In this document: in pieces, positions 1 through 8,063 of the stretch
How the letters are laid out: every line of letters begins with the position of its first letter
Numbering within the stretch: position 1 is the first letter of the stretch
Assembly (NCBI GenBank): GCA_036403795.1
Contig: DASWQJ010000300.1
Span: forward strand, 1 to 23,237
Direction: 5' to 3'
DNA length: 23,237 nt
Source of the DNA: Stenotrophomonas_A sp036403795
Lineage (GTDB): Bacteria; Pseudomonadota; Gammaproteobacteria; Xanthomonadales; Xanthomonadaceae
Notes under the pieces: generated by a model
What the model was told of the DNA's origin: nothing
The model's database searches: none
What the model saw: the letters and a program-made list of their open reading frames with translations, nothing else
Program-made: the position numbers and the translations under genes

Positions 1-745
1 ATACGACGTCATCCTGCTGACTCGCGGCGGCGGTTCGCTGGAAGACCTGTGGGCGTTCAACGACGAGCAACTGGCACGCACCATCGCCGCCTCGCACACG
101 CCGGTGGTGTCGGCCGTGGGCCACGAGACCGACTTCACGCTGGCGGATTTCGCCGCGGATTTGCGCGCCCCTACCCCGTCGGTAGCCGCCGAACTGTTGG
201 TGCCGGACCAGCGCGAACTGGTGACTCGCGTGCAGCGCGCACGCAGCCGCCTTTTGCAGGCACAGCAACAACAGCTGCGGCAAGCGATGCAGCGCGCCGA
301 CCGTGCCGGGCTACGGTTGGGCGCGCAGTCTCCCCAAGCGCGGCTGCAGTTGTTGCGGCGTCGGCAGGAGGAGGCGGCACGGCACCTGGCCACGCAGATG
401 CGCCACCGTGTCGAGCATGCGCAGGCACGCTTGCGCCATGCCGGCGCACAACTGCGCCTCCACGATCCGGCGCGCCGCCTGGCCGCGTTGCACCAGCGCT
501 TGGCGGCCCTGCAACTGCACTGGCCGATCCAGCGCCGGTTGCGGCAGGACACGTTGCGCCTGCACGCGCTGGTGCGTTCGCTGGAAGCGGTCAGCCCACT
601 GGCGACGGTGGCGCGTGGCTACAGCCTGCTCACCCGCGAGGACGACGGTCGCCTGGTGCGTTCGCGCGAGCAGGTGCAGTCGGGCGATCGGCTGCTGGCA
701 CGGGTAAGCGACGGGCAGATCGCGGTTCGCGTAGAACCGGACTGA
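1..745 (+). CDS. xseA: Exodeoxyribonuclease VII large subunit (3' part, start outside window)
   Basis: This is the large catalytic subunit of exonuclease VII, a cytoplasmic nuclease that degrades single-stranded DNA together with many copies of XseB. The reading frame is open from base 2 and shows about 247 residues. The conserved family block RGGGSLEDLWAFNDE is followed by VVSAVGHETDFTLADFAADLRAPTPS, a hallmark of the XseA catalytic domain. After that comes the long Arg/Gln/Ala-rich coiled-coil region and the C-terminal segment with SPLATVARGYSLL, typical of the family. Only the C-terminal part (a bit over half of a usual ~440-residue protein) is in the window. The identification is very secure. 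The gene converges on the M48 peptidase gene across about 78 bases. Confidence 0.96.
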   Translation, partial: YDVILLTRGGGSLEDLWAFNDEQLARTIAASHTPVVSAVGHETDFTLADFAADLRAPTPSVAAELLVPDQRELVTRVQRARSRLLQAQQQQLRQAMQRADRAGLRLGAQSPQARLQLLRRRQEEAARHLATQMRHRVEHAQARLRHAGAQLRLHDPARRLAALHQRLAALQLHWPIQRRLRQDTLRLHALVRSLEAVSPLATVARGYSLLTREDDGRLVRSREQVQSGDRLLARVSDGQIAVRVEPD

Positions 746-765
746 GCGCGTCCGCTCGTCGAGTC

Positions 766-792
766 GGCCGCGCGGGTCGTCCGCCCGCGGCC
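766..792. terminator. Possible bidirectional terminator hairpin between xseA and the M48 peptidase gene
   Basis: An inverted repeat GGCCGCG (766-772) and CGCGGCC (786-792) can form a 7-bp stem with a 13-base, partly pairable loop. It lies in the short gap between two convergent genes. There is no T-tract on either side, so intrinsic termination is only plausible. Confidence 0.35.
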
Positions 793-823
793 ATGCCGCC
801 GCTCACTCCTCGGCCACGAGCAT

Positions 824-1732
824 CTATTTCAGAGCCGGCCCGTCGGTGCAGTAGCGCTGGCGATACTCCAACGCCTTGGGCATCAGCGCCTGCAGGTTCT
901 GGATACGGGTGCCGGGATTGGGATGGGTGGAGGAGAACTCTGGCGGTGCCTGGCCCCCGCTGGATTGCTCCATGCGCTCCCACAGCGGGACAGCCTCGCG
1001 CGGGTCGTAGCACGCGGCGGCGGCCAACATCAGACCCACTTCATCGGCCTGGGTCTCGTGGCTGCGCGCGTACGGCAGCAGGTAGCCGTAGCCCATGGCC
1101 GCCATCACCATTTGCTGCTGTTGCGGGTCCATGCCGCTGGCGGCGCCGGCCATCTGGCCGATCTGGGTGAGCTTTTGCTGGGCCATGCGCTGGGCGCCGT
1201 GACGCAGCAGCGCATGGGCGATCTCGTGCCCCATCACCACGGCCATCGCATCGGCGTTCTGCGCCACCGGAAACAGGCCCGTGTAGACCGCCATCTTGCC
1301 GCCGGGCAGGCAGAAGGCGTTGGCCTGGTCGGACTGGATCACGTTGACGTCCCACTCGAATCCACGCGAGAGGTGGTTGGGTTGCATGCCGTGTTCGGCG
1401 GCCAGCGCCGCTTCGACCGGATCGACCTTGGCGATGAGGCGCTGGGCGATCTCGCGCACCTGGCGCGCGGCCTGCGAGTTGGGATCGATCGGGCGTTCCT
1501 GCGAGAGGATTTCTTGATAGGCCTGCAAGCCCATCGCTTTTTCCTCCTCCACGCCCAGCGAACTGTCGATCAACACTTTTTCGCCGGTGTAGGGATCTTC
1601 GCTGCGGTTGGAGAACCAGTAGAACGCCGCATAGCCGGCGAAGGCGATCAGCACCCACCAGCGGACGTTGCCAAACAGGCCGCGGCGACGGCCCGATGTT
1701 GCCTGGCGACCGTCGAAAGGATCATTGCGCAT
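824..1732 (-). CDS. M48 family zinc metallopeptidase, membrane-anchored
   Basis: The 302-residue protein has a short basic N-terminus, one hydrophobic segment at about residues 24-40 (a probable inner-membrane anchor), and an M48 peptidase domain. The zinc site is visible: HEIAH at 169-173 gives two His ligands and the catalytic Glu170, and E226 in SHETQADEVG is the expected third ligand. The STHPNPGTRI motif near 258-267 is also typical of M48B/BepA-LoiP-like peptidases. Such enzymes degrade misfolded or misassembled envelope proteins. The domain presumably faces the periplasm, but this depends on topology that I infer. The gene follows the SUMF1-like lipoprotein gene by 41 bases on the same strand, so the two are probably co-transcribed. 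The substrate is unknown. Confidence 0.92.
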   Translation of the reverse strand: MRNDPFDGRQATSGRRRGLFGNVRWWVLIAFAGYAAFYWFSNRSEDPYTGEKVLIDSSLGVEEEKAMGLQAYQEILSQERPIDPNSQAARQVREIAQRLIAKVDPVEAALAAEHGMQPNHLSRGFEWDVNVIQSDQANAFCLPGGKMAVYTGLFPVAQNADAMAVVMGHEIAHALLRHGAQRMAQQKLTQIGQMAGAASGMDPQQQQMVMAAMGYGYLLPYARSHETQADEVGLMLAAAACYDPREAVPLWERMEQSSGGQAPPEFSSTHPNPGTRIQNLQALMPKALEYRQRYCTDGPALK

Positions 1733-1773
1733 GGTGACGGCTTCCTGGTCCGGTGCGATGGAAACGGATTAGC

Positions 1774-3654
1774 TCATATCCCGCGTACGAGGCGGAAGCC
1801 GATCCTGGCACTGGTCACGTCCGAGTCCTGTGACAGGCGCCAGGCCGCTCGGGTCTGTTGGGGGGAGTTGGCCCAGCTGCCACCCCGCACCACCCGCTGC
1901 CGGCAGCCGGGGTTGAACCACGCGGCCCCATCGGCGGGGGCCCGACGGTAACTGGCATGCCAGCAATCGGCCACCCATTCGCTGAGATTGCCACTCAGGT
2001 CGTGCACGCCCCAGGCGTTGGCACGGAAGCTGGCCACCGGCGCCGGGCCCCAGAACCCGTCGCCATAGCCGACGAACGCGTTGGACCACCGGCGGCCACT
2101 GGGCGAGGTGTCGTTGCCGCCGGTGTAGTTGCCGCTGCCTTCCGGTGGCGTGCCGTCCGCACCCCACGGATAACGGCCGCGATTGCCCGAGCGCAACGCG
2201 TATTCGAACTCGGCCTCGGTCGGCAGCCGGTAGTGGCGGCCGGTCTGTTCGGACAGCCAGCGTGCATAGGCTTCGGCATCCCGCACGCTCACGTGCATGA
2301 CCGGCATGTTCGGCGCGGCGCGGGCGCCGTTGTAGTCCGATTGCCAGTCCACGCCGCTGCGGCGCACGAAATTGCCGCTGCGCTCGTCATAGACGATCGA
2401 GTGCCCGCGGCGGGTAGCGCGCGGCCGTGCGTTGGCGGCCTGCACGAAGACCCCGAACTCGGCCACCGTGACTTCGGTGATCGACATCGCGAACCCGCGC
2501 TCGAAGCGCACGTAATGGGCCGGCCGCTCGCTGTCGGCGGCGCCGGGCTCGGTATCGCTTGCCCCCATCAGGAACGCGCCATGCGGCACGACGATCATCT
2601 GCGGGCTGCGTCCGCCGTCGCGCATCCCGTCGGTGAAGACCTGCCGCGGACGGAAGCTGCCGTAGTGCGTGGCCAGGTCGATGCGCTGGCGCAGCGCCAT
2701 CGCCACCGGGTCGCCGGGCTCGGCGATGCGCAGCACCTCGGCCAGCTTTACGCCGGCGCCCTTCAACCCTTTGAGCTGCGCCAGATCCCGCCGCGCCGCC
2801 TCGTACAGGCTGGCGATGCGCGCATGCCGTGCCTCTTCCACGCGCCGGCGCGCTTCCTCCACGCTGGGCGCGCGTTCGCGCAGTTGCGCGGCACTGCCCA
2901 GCCAGCGCCGCGCGGCATCGAAATCTCCCTGCGTCGCGGCCAGCTCTGCACGACGGATCAGCCCACTTTCCGCCGCGGCGATGCCCTGGCGGGCGCGCGG
3001 GTTGTCCGGATCCAGCGCCAGCACTTCTCGGAAGTTGGTGATTGCGCCATCGCCGCCGTCTTCACCCAGGCGATCGGCACGCAGGTCCTCTTCGCCAGCG
3101 CGGTTGAACGCCAACAGTCGCTGCGCGCGTTCCACCTTGGCTTGCAGCTCCCGCACCGGGTCATCGTCGGGATCCAGCGTGAGCGCCACCATTGCCACGG
3201 TGCGGGCCTGGTCCAATGCCTCCCCTTGTTTCTCGGTTTGGGCCAACAGTTCGCGGCCGCGCGCCAGCAACTGCCGCCGCGCCTGCGCCAGGCCCTGCCT
3301 GGTGGCCGGACTGTCGCCATCGCGTTCGCGCAGTGCCAGCCATATCGGGATGGCCGAATCGGCGTCCTCGTACAACCGTCCTTCGCCCAACGCTTCGGTT
3401 GCGCGCTTGCGCACCGAGGCGGCATCGGCATCGCCCAGGGCCACCGGCGGCGGTTGCCAGCGCAACACGCGGTCGTCGCCGACGGCCGCAATCGACACCG
3501 TGGGCTTGACCGGCTGCGCGGCCACGGCCTCGCGTCGCGGGGCATCGTCCCCCGCCGCGGCGGTGGCGCGCCCACGCTCGGTCTGCGCCGACGGCGAGCA
3601 CCCTGCCAGCCCCATGGCCAGCCCTGCCGCCAACCGCCAACCGCCACGTTTCAT
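1774..3654 (-). CDS. Lipoprotein with repeat-rich N-terminal half and C-terminal SUMF1/FGE-like domain
   Basis: The 626-residue protein begins with a lipoprotein signal ending in LAGC (Cys19), so it should be a periplasmic lipoprotein. Residues about 80-330 are Ala/Arg/Glu-rich and helical, with TPR-like stretches such as NFREVLALDPDNPRARQG. Residues about 352-624 form a formylglycine-generating-enzyme-like (SUMF1, PF03781) fold, with MGASDTEPGAADSERPAH, RLPTEAEFEYA, WGVHDLSGNLSEW, VVRGGSWAN and IGFRLVR as landmarks. True FGEs use two copper-binding cysteines just after the GGS motif; here the aligned positions are Asn and Thr, so sulfatase-activating chemistry is unlikely. A binding or scaffold role is more plausible. 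It lies upstream of the M48 peptidase gene and probably shares an operon with it. The exact function is unknown. Confidence 0.88.
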   Translation of the reverse strand: MKRGGWRLAAGLAMGLAGCSPSAQTERGRATAAAGDDAPRREAVAAQPVKPTVSIAAVGDDRVLRWQPPPVALGDADAASVRKRATEALGEGRLYEDADSAIPIWLALRERDGDSPATRQGLAQARRQLLARGRELLAQTEKQGEALDQARTVAMVALTLDPDDDPVRELQAKVERAQRLLAFNRAGEEDLRADRLGEDGGDGAITNFREVLALDPDNPRARQGIAAAESGLIRRAELAATQGDFDAARRWLGSAAQLRERAPSVEEARRRVEEARHARIASLYEAARRDLAQLKGLKGAGVKLAEVLRIAEPGDPVAMALRQRIDLATHYGSFRPRQVFTDGMRDGGRSPQMIVVPHGAFLMGASDTEPGAADSERPAHYVRFERGFAMSITEVTVAEFGVFVQAANARPRATRRGHSIVYDERSGNFVRRSGVDWQSDYNGARAAPNMPVMHVSVRDAEAYARWLSEQTGRHYRLPTEAEFEYALRSGNRGRYPWGADGTPPEGSGNYTGGNDTSPSGRRWSNAFVGYGDGFWGPAPVASFRANAWGVHDLSGNLSEWVADCWHASYRRAPADGAAWFNPGCRQRVVRGGSWANSPQQTRAAWRLSQDSDVTSARIGFRLVRGI

Positions 3655-3754
3655 GCGCGCTGCCTCCTTCTGGTCGCCGGCGCGTGCCGGGCGCTGGGGA
3701 CGTTAGGCTATCCTGCTTCACCTGCGCAACGCAGCGCCTGCCCCCGGAAACGCC

Positions 3755-4843
3755 GTGCCCCATTGGATCCAAAACCCCGCCGATCTCGACGAACGCCTGC
3801 GCACGCGTCCGGACCGCATTGGCCTGGACACTGAATTCATCCGCGAACGCACGTACTGGCCGCAGTTGGCGCTGGTGCAGATGGCAGTGGGCGAAGAAAT
3901 CCTGTTGATCGACCCCCTGGCGCCGGGCATGGCCGAAGCCCTGCGACCCTGGTTGACCGATACCAGCATCCTGAAGGTGATGCACAGCGCCAGCGAAGAC
4001 CTGGTGGCCTTCAAGACCGCCTGTGGCGTGCTGCCGCGGCCCCTGTTCGACACGCAAGTCGCCGCCGGACTGGCAGGAATGGCCGCGGGCATGGGGTACC
4101 AAAAACTGGTCCTGGAGCTCACCGGCACCCTGCTCAACAAGGGTGAGCAGCGCTCGGACTGGATGCGGCGGCCGTTGTCACCGTCGCAGCTGGAATATGC
4201 CGCCGACGACGTGTTCTACCTGTTTGCGCTGCACGACACGCTGGACGCCAAATTGCGCGACCTCGACCGCCGGACGTGGCTGGAAGAGGATGCCGAGCGC
4301 CTGCTTGCCGGCGTGGAGCAGGATGACGGCGAGCGCTGGCCCCATCTGTCCATGCGCAGCGCCCAGTTCCTGGATGCCCCGGCCCAGGCGCGCCTGGTGG
4401 GCCTGCTGCGTTGGCGCGATGTGCAGGCCCGCCAGAGCGACCGGCCGCGCAGTTGGATCCTGGACAATGAACTGGCCGTCTCGCTGGCACGCACGCCACC
4501 GGTCGACGAGACAGCGCTGCTGCAGGTATTCGACCGCTTTCCCAAAGCACCGCGCAAGCTGTCCGGCGCCATCTGGCAGGCGCTGGAAACACCGCTCCAG
4601 GACGAGTCGGAACTTCCGCTGGCCCTGGCGGCCAACGACACCAACAAGCAGGCGCTCAAGCGGCTGCAGGAAGCGGTGGCCAACCGCAGTCGCGAACTGG
4701 GTTTGCCGGACGGCATCCTGGCCTCGCGCCGCCACCTGGAGAGCTTGCTGGACGGCGGACAGTGGCCCGCAGGATTGGGCCAATGGCGCCGTGCACAGTT
4801 GCAGTCCGTGCTCGCTCCCCTGCTGCCGGGCGCGGATGGCTGA
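3755..4843 (+). CDS. rnd: Ribonuclease D
   Basis: The protein is a 3'-to-5' exoribonuclease of the DEDDy family that trims the 3' ends of tRNA precursors and other structured RNAs in the cytoplasm. All catalytic residues are visible in the 362-residue product: D25 and E27 in GLDTEF, D82 in HSASEDL, and Y148 with D152 in YAADD. An HRDC domain lies at about 207-285 (RSWILDNELAVSLAR), followed by a C-terminal helical region typical of full-length RNase D. The chosen start is GTG at 3755, which gives the normal N-terminus. A weak GGAA lies just upstream. The gene is divergent from the SUMF1-like lipoprotein gene (100-base gap, where both promoters should lie) and converges with the YqaA-like gene 19 bases beyond its stop. 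Confidence 0.96.
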   Translation: MPHWIQNPADLDERLRTRPDRIGLDTEFIRERTYWPQLALVQMAVGEEILLIDPLAPGMAEALRPWLTDTSILKVMHSASEDLVAFKTACGVLPRPLFDTQVAAGLAGMAAGMGYQKLVLELTGTLLNKGEQRSDWMRRPLSPSQLEYAADDVFYLFALHDTLDAKLRDLDRRTWLEEDAERLLAGVEQDDGERWPHLSMRSAQFLDAPAQARLVGLLRWRDVQARQSDRPRSWILDNELAVSLARTPPVDETALLQVFDRFPKAPRKLSGAIWQALETPLQDESELPLALAANDTNKQALKRLQEAVANRSRELGLPDGILASRRHLESLLDGGQWPAGLGQWRRAQLQSVLAPLLPGADG

Positions 4844-4862
4844 GCGACGACGCGGCCCTGCA

Positions 4863-5297
4863 TCAAATCCACCGCAGCGTTGCCCAGGCCAACACGCCGT
4901 AGCGCGCGACCTTGGCGATGGCGACCAGGGGCAGGAAAAACCGTAGCGGCTCGCGCATGGTGCCGGCCGCCAAGGTGAGCGGGTCGCCGATGATCGGCAC
5001 CCAGCTCAGCAGCAAGGACCACTTGCCGTAGCGCCGATACCAGTGCTGTACCTGGGCAAGTTTTTCGGCGCCGAGCGGAAACCACCGGCGCCCCTGGAAA
5101 CGCAATAGTTCGCGACCCAGCCACCAATTGACCAGCGAGCCCAGCACGTTGCCGGCGCTGGCAACGGCGACCAGCCAGACGGCCGGATATCCGCCCAGCA
5201 ACAGGCCTACGAGTGCGGCTTCCGACTGCATCGGCAAGATCGTGGCGGCCAGTAGCGCTACGACGAAAATCCCCAGAAATACGCCGAGTTGCGTCAT
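4863..5297 (-). CDS. YqaA-like (DedA/SNARE-associated family) inner-membrane protein
   Basis: This is a 144-residue membrane protein from the ATG at 5297. The open frame extends to 5357, but the extra 20 residues are not membrane-like, and the family's usual length (about 142) fits the shorter form. Family marks include ATILPMQSEAALVGLLL near the N-terminus, SAGNVLGSLVNWWLGR at 47-62, RRYGKWSLLLSWVPIIGDPL near 88-107, and AGTMR at 111-115. The Gly-Asn, the Trp-x-Pro region and the final Met-Arg are typical of the E. coli YqaA branch of the VTT/DedA superfamily. These are thought to act in lipid handling or ion-coupled transport; no precise substrate is known. It converges with rnd. Confidence 0.85.
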   Translation of the reverse strand: MTQLGVFLGIFVVALLAATILPMQSEAALVGLLLGGYPAVWLVAVASAGNVLGSLVNWWLGRELLRFQGRRWFPLGAEKLAQVQHWYRRYGKWSLLLSWVPIIGDPLTLAAGTMREPLRFFLPLVAIAKVARYGVLAWATLRWI

Positions 5298-5737
5298 GGC
5301 AAAGGTGTGGTCCAGCGGGCTCGATGGACAGTGTGTCAAAGCCGCCGCTGACCGCAACCTGCCCTAACCGCCATGCGGTGCGACGCAAGGCCTGTGCGCC
5401 GATCAGCCGCAGGGTCCCCGAGGGCGCATCCGCGCGCCGGCGATCGATGGGCTCGGCGTTTTCCGCATCGGCAGCAGCACGCCGCTTTCCTGCCAGCGGC
5501 GTGGTCGCCCGGCCCATCGTCGCCGCCTCGCTGAGCGGTTTAGGTCCGGAGAAGACGGAACCTGCCGCGCCGGTGATTATTCACGTGTGTCCGACAACGG
5601 CGGTGGCAAGCTCGCGGCGCGATGGCCAGGTAGCGGCGAGGTCGCAGGGGATCTACGTGGAACTGCGCCCGGAGACATCATGCGATTGCTCGACCTCGCC
5701 AATGCGTGCAACGAACACGAAGCGGTGGATTAGGTCG
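5298..5737. other. 440-base region without a supported gene, upstream of the PQQ dehydrogenase operon
   Basis: This region separates the divergent YqaA-like gene and the dehydrogenase operon, so it should hold the operon promoter and perhaps its regulatory sites. The dehydrogenase frame is open leftwards through the whole stretch (back to 5213), but the encoded sequence there is Arg/Ser/Pro-rich with no conserved motif, so I do not treat it as coding. The short AT-richer patch around 5573-5590 (GATTATTCACGTG) stands out against the GC-rich background and is the most likely place for control elements. I could not define a -35/-10 pair. Confidence 0.4.
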
Positions 5738-7528
5738 ATGGGCTACCTGGCTGGAGTCCGCGGTTTGCTACTTGCCGGCGTGTCGGTCGCGTTGATTGGC
5801 TCGCTGTCGGCTGCCACCCCTGCCGGCCCCGCCAGCCCACCGGGCGAGTGGCCGATGGCGACGCTGGATTACGCCAACACTCGTTTCAGTCCGCTTGGCG
5901 AAATCGACCGTCAAAACGTGTCACAGCTCAAGGTCGCCTTCACCTTTTCCACCGGTGTGGACCGGGGGCAGGAGGCCGCGCCCATCGTGGTCGATGACAC
6001 GATGTACCTGGTCACGCCTTACCCCAACATCGTCTACGCACTGGACCTGAGCAAACCGGGAGCGCCCCAGAAGTGGAAGTACGAGCCGCGACCTGCGCCC
6101 GCTTCGCAAGGCGTGGCCTGTTGCGATGTGGTCAATCGAGGTGCGGTGTATTGGCAAGGCCGGGTGATATTCAACACGCTCGATGGCAGCACGATTGCGT
6201 TGGACGCGGCGACGGGCGAAGTCGCGTGGCGCGCGCAAATGGGCGACATCAATCTCGGTGAGACGATCACGATGGCGCCCATGGTGGTCAAAGACAAGGT
6301 GCTGGTAGGTAATGCCGGCGGGGAATTCGGCGTTCGCGGCTGGCTGGCCGCGCTGGATGCGAAAACCGGCAAGCAGGTCTGGAAGGCCTACAGCACCGGC
6401 CCGGACAGTGACGTGCTGATCGGCCCATCGTTCAAGCCCCACTACGCGACCGATCAAGGCCGCGACCTGGGTACGTCCTCCTGGCCGGGCGATGCCTGGC
6501 GCCTGGGCGGCGGAACGGTCTGGGGATGGATCTCCTACGACCCGGAACTGGATCTGATCTATTACGGCACGGGCAATCCGGGGCCGTGGAACGCAGAGCA
6601 ACGGCCTGGCGACAACAAGTGGACCGCGGGCATGTTCGCGCGCGAGCCCGACACCGGCCAGGCGCGTTGGTTCTATCAATTCTCGCCGCACGATCTGTTC
6701 GACTACGACGCGATCAACGAGAGCGTGCTGCTCGACCTGACGATCGATGGGCGTGGCCGCAAAGTGCTGGTGCGGCCCGAGCGCAACGGCTTCGTCTACG
6801 TGCTCGATCGCGCCACCGGCGAAGTGCTTTCCGCCGATGCCTTCGGCCATGTCAATTCGATCGAAGCGATCGACCTGAAAAGCGGGCGGCCGCGCTACAA
6901 CCCGGACAAGCAGCCTTCGGTTGGCAAAGCGACCCGCGATATCTGCCCTGCGTCGACCGGCATGAAGGACTGGAACCCCTCGTCCTGGTCTCCGAAGGCG
7001 AAATTGCTGTTCATCCCTCACAACAACCTGTGCATGGATTGGCAGACCAACGAAGTGAACTACATCGCTGGGACGCCCTACCTGGGTGCCGAATCGAGGA
7101 TGTTCGCCGGGCCCGGTGGCAACCGCGGCGCCTTGACCGCCTGGGATCCGGTCGCGCGCCGGGCCGCCTGGCAGGTGAAGGAGGATCTTCCCGTGTGGAG
7201 CGGCACGCTGGCCACGGCGGGCGACCTCGTGTTTTACGGCACGATGGATGGTTGGTTCAAAGCGGTCGATGCAACGGACGGAAAACTGCTCTGGCAGTTC
7301 AAGACCGACTCCGGCGTCATCGGCCAGCCGGTGAGCTATACAGGACCCGATGGCCACCAGTACATCGCGGTGTTGTCCGGCGTGGGCGGCTGGGCAGGCA
7401 CCATCGTGGTGAACAACCTGGACGCGCGCGATGTCACCGCAGGTGGCGGTTGGGCGGGCGCGGTGGCCGATCTGAAACAGCGCACTACGCCGGGCGGGAC
7501 TTTGTATGTCTTTGCGCTGCCGCGATAA
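5738..7528 (+). CDS. PQQ-dependent alcohol dehydrogenase, XoxF/ExaF-like (predicted lanthanide type)
   Basis: This is a periplasmic quinoprotein that oxidises methanol, ethanol or related alcohols and passes electrons to a cytochrome c. The start at 5738 gives a 596-residue protein with a signal peptide (GLLLAGVSVALIGSLSAATPA). The alternative ATG at 5702 adds 12 polar residues. The eight-bladed propeller shows repeated tryptophan-docking motifs, for example ALDAATGEVAW, ALDAKTGKQVW and AVDATDGKLLW. Active-site features are the vicinal disulfide Cys128-Cys129, E196, GGTVWGW at 258-264, N280 in YGTGNPGPWN, the catalytic D322, and R349 in ERNG. D324, two residues after the catalytic Asp, is the extra Asp found in lanthanide-dependent enzymes; calcium-type MxaF has Ala there. 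No MxaI-type small subunit follows. Its 3' end overlaps the cytochrome c gene by 23 bases. The substrate is not decidable from sequence. Confidence 0.93.
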   Translation: MGYLAGVRGLLLAGVSVALIGSLSAATPAGPASPPGEWPMATLDYANTRFSPLGEIDRQNVSQLKVAFTFSTGVDRGQEAAPIVVDDTMYLVTPYPNIVYALDLSKPGAPQKWKYEPRPAPASQGVACCDVVNRGAVYWQGRVIFNTLDGSTIALDAATGEVAWRAQMGDINLGETITMAPMVVKDKVLVGNAGGEFGVRGWLAALDAKTGKQVWKAYSTGPDSDVLIGPSFKPHYATDQGRDLGTSSWPGDAWRLGGGTVWGWISYDPELDLIYYGTGNPGPWNAEQRPGDNKWTAGMFAREPDTGQARWFYQFSPHDLFDYDAINESVLLDLTIDGRGRKVLVRPERNGFVYVLDRATGEVLSADAFGHVNSIEAIDLKSGRPRYNPDKQPSVGKATRDICPASTGMKDWNPSSWSPKAKLLFIPHNNLCMDWQTNEVNYIAGTPYLGAESRMFAGPGGNRGALTAWDPVARRAAWQVKEDLPVWSGTLATAGDLVFYGTMDGWFKAVDATDGKLLWQFKTDSGVIGQPVSYTGPDGHQYIAVLSGVGGWAGTIVVNNLDARDVTAGGGWAGAVADLKQRTTPGGTLYVFALPR

Positions 7529-8063
7529 GTGGACCTGGTCGGCGCTGCTCGTCGTCGTGATCTGCGGTGGCTGCGAGCGCGAGCGCCGCGAATATTACGC
7601 AGCGCCCTCGGGACAGAATCCAAGGCCGGCGCTGACCGATTTCCAACCGGGCGGCAGTCCAATGGGCATCAGCGAGATCGGCGCACACTTCGAAGCGAAC
7701 GCCTACCACATCAATCAAGGCAGCCGTTGGTACCGGGCCTTCAATTGCAATGGCTGCCACGGCGCCGGCGGCGGTGCCATCGGACCGGCCTTGATGGACG
7801 CGCCTTGGCGCTATGGCGGGAACATCGACCAGATCCACGCCAGCATCATCGATGGACGGCCCAACGGCATGCCGGCCTGGCGCAATCGCCTGACCGACGA
7901 GCAGGCCTGGCAACTGGCCGCGTATGTACGCGCGTTGGCCGGCAATGTCTCCAAGGCCGCCGCACCCAGCCGTCGCGACGCGTTGAGCGCTACCCCTCCG
8001 TTGAACCAGCTGCCGCGGCAGCCCCCGAAGGGTGGCGATGCGGTAACGGTGCCGCCGCAATGA
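7506..8063 (+). CDS. Cytochrome c (single heme), likely electron acceptor of the PQQ dehydrogenase
   Basis: The 185-residue protein has a hydrophobic N-terminal export segment (residues about 10-22) ending in ICGGC. Cys23 may be lipidated, although the lipobox is not canonical. A single heme c site CNGCH lies at 81-85, and M122 in NGMPAW is the probable axial Met. The fold matches cytochrome c of the CBB3/class I group that accompanies PQQ alcohol dehydrogenases. The tail after residue 150 is Pro/Ala-rich and probably disordered. It begins inside the dehydrogenase gene (23-base overlap) and its stop overlaps the start of oxidase subunit II (ATGA). Its position between dehydrogenase and oxidase suggests that it shuttles electrons from PQQ to the oxidase. 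Confidence 0.9.
   Translation: MSLRCRDKWTWSALLVVVICGGCERERREYYAAPSGQNPRPALTDFQPGGSPMGISEIGAHFEANAYHINQGSRWYRAFNCNGCHGAGGGAIGPALMDAPWRYGGNIDQIHASIIDGRPNGMPAWRNRLTDEQAWQLAAYVRALAGNVSKAAAPSRRDALSATPPLNQLPRQPPKGGDAVTVPPQ

Noticed and set aside
1774..3654. Functional sulfatase-activating FGE
   Set aside because: The two cysteines needed for copper binding and catalysis are replaced, and no sulfatase gene is nearby.
5213..5737. Extended N-terminus of the PQQ dehydrogenase
   Set aside because: The frame is open, but the encoded residues are Arg/Ser/Pro-rich, no signal peptide would be at the N-terminus, and the start at 5738 gives a proper export signal.
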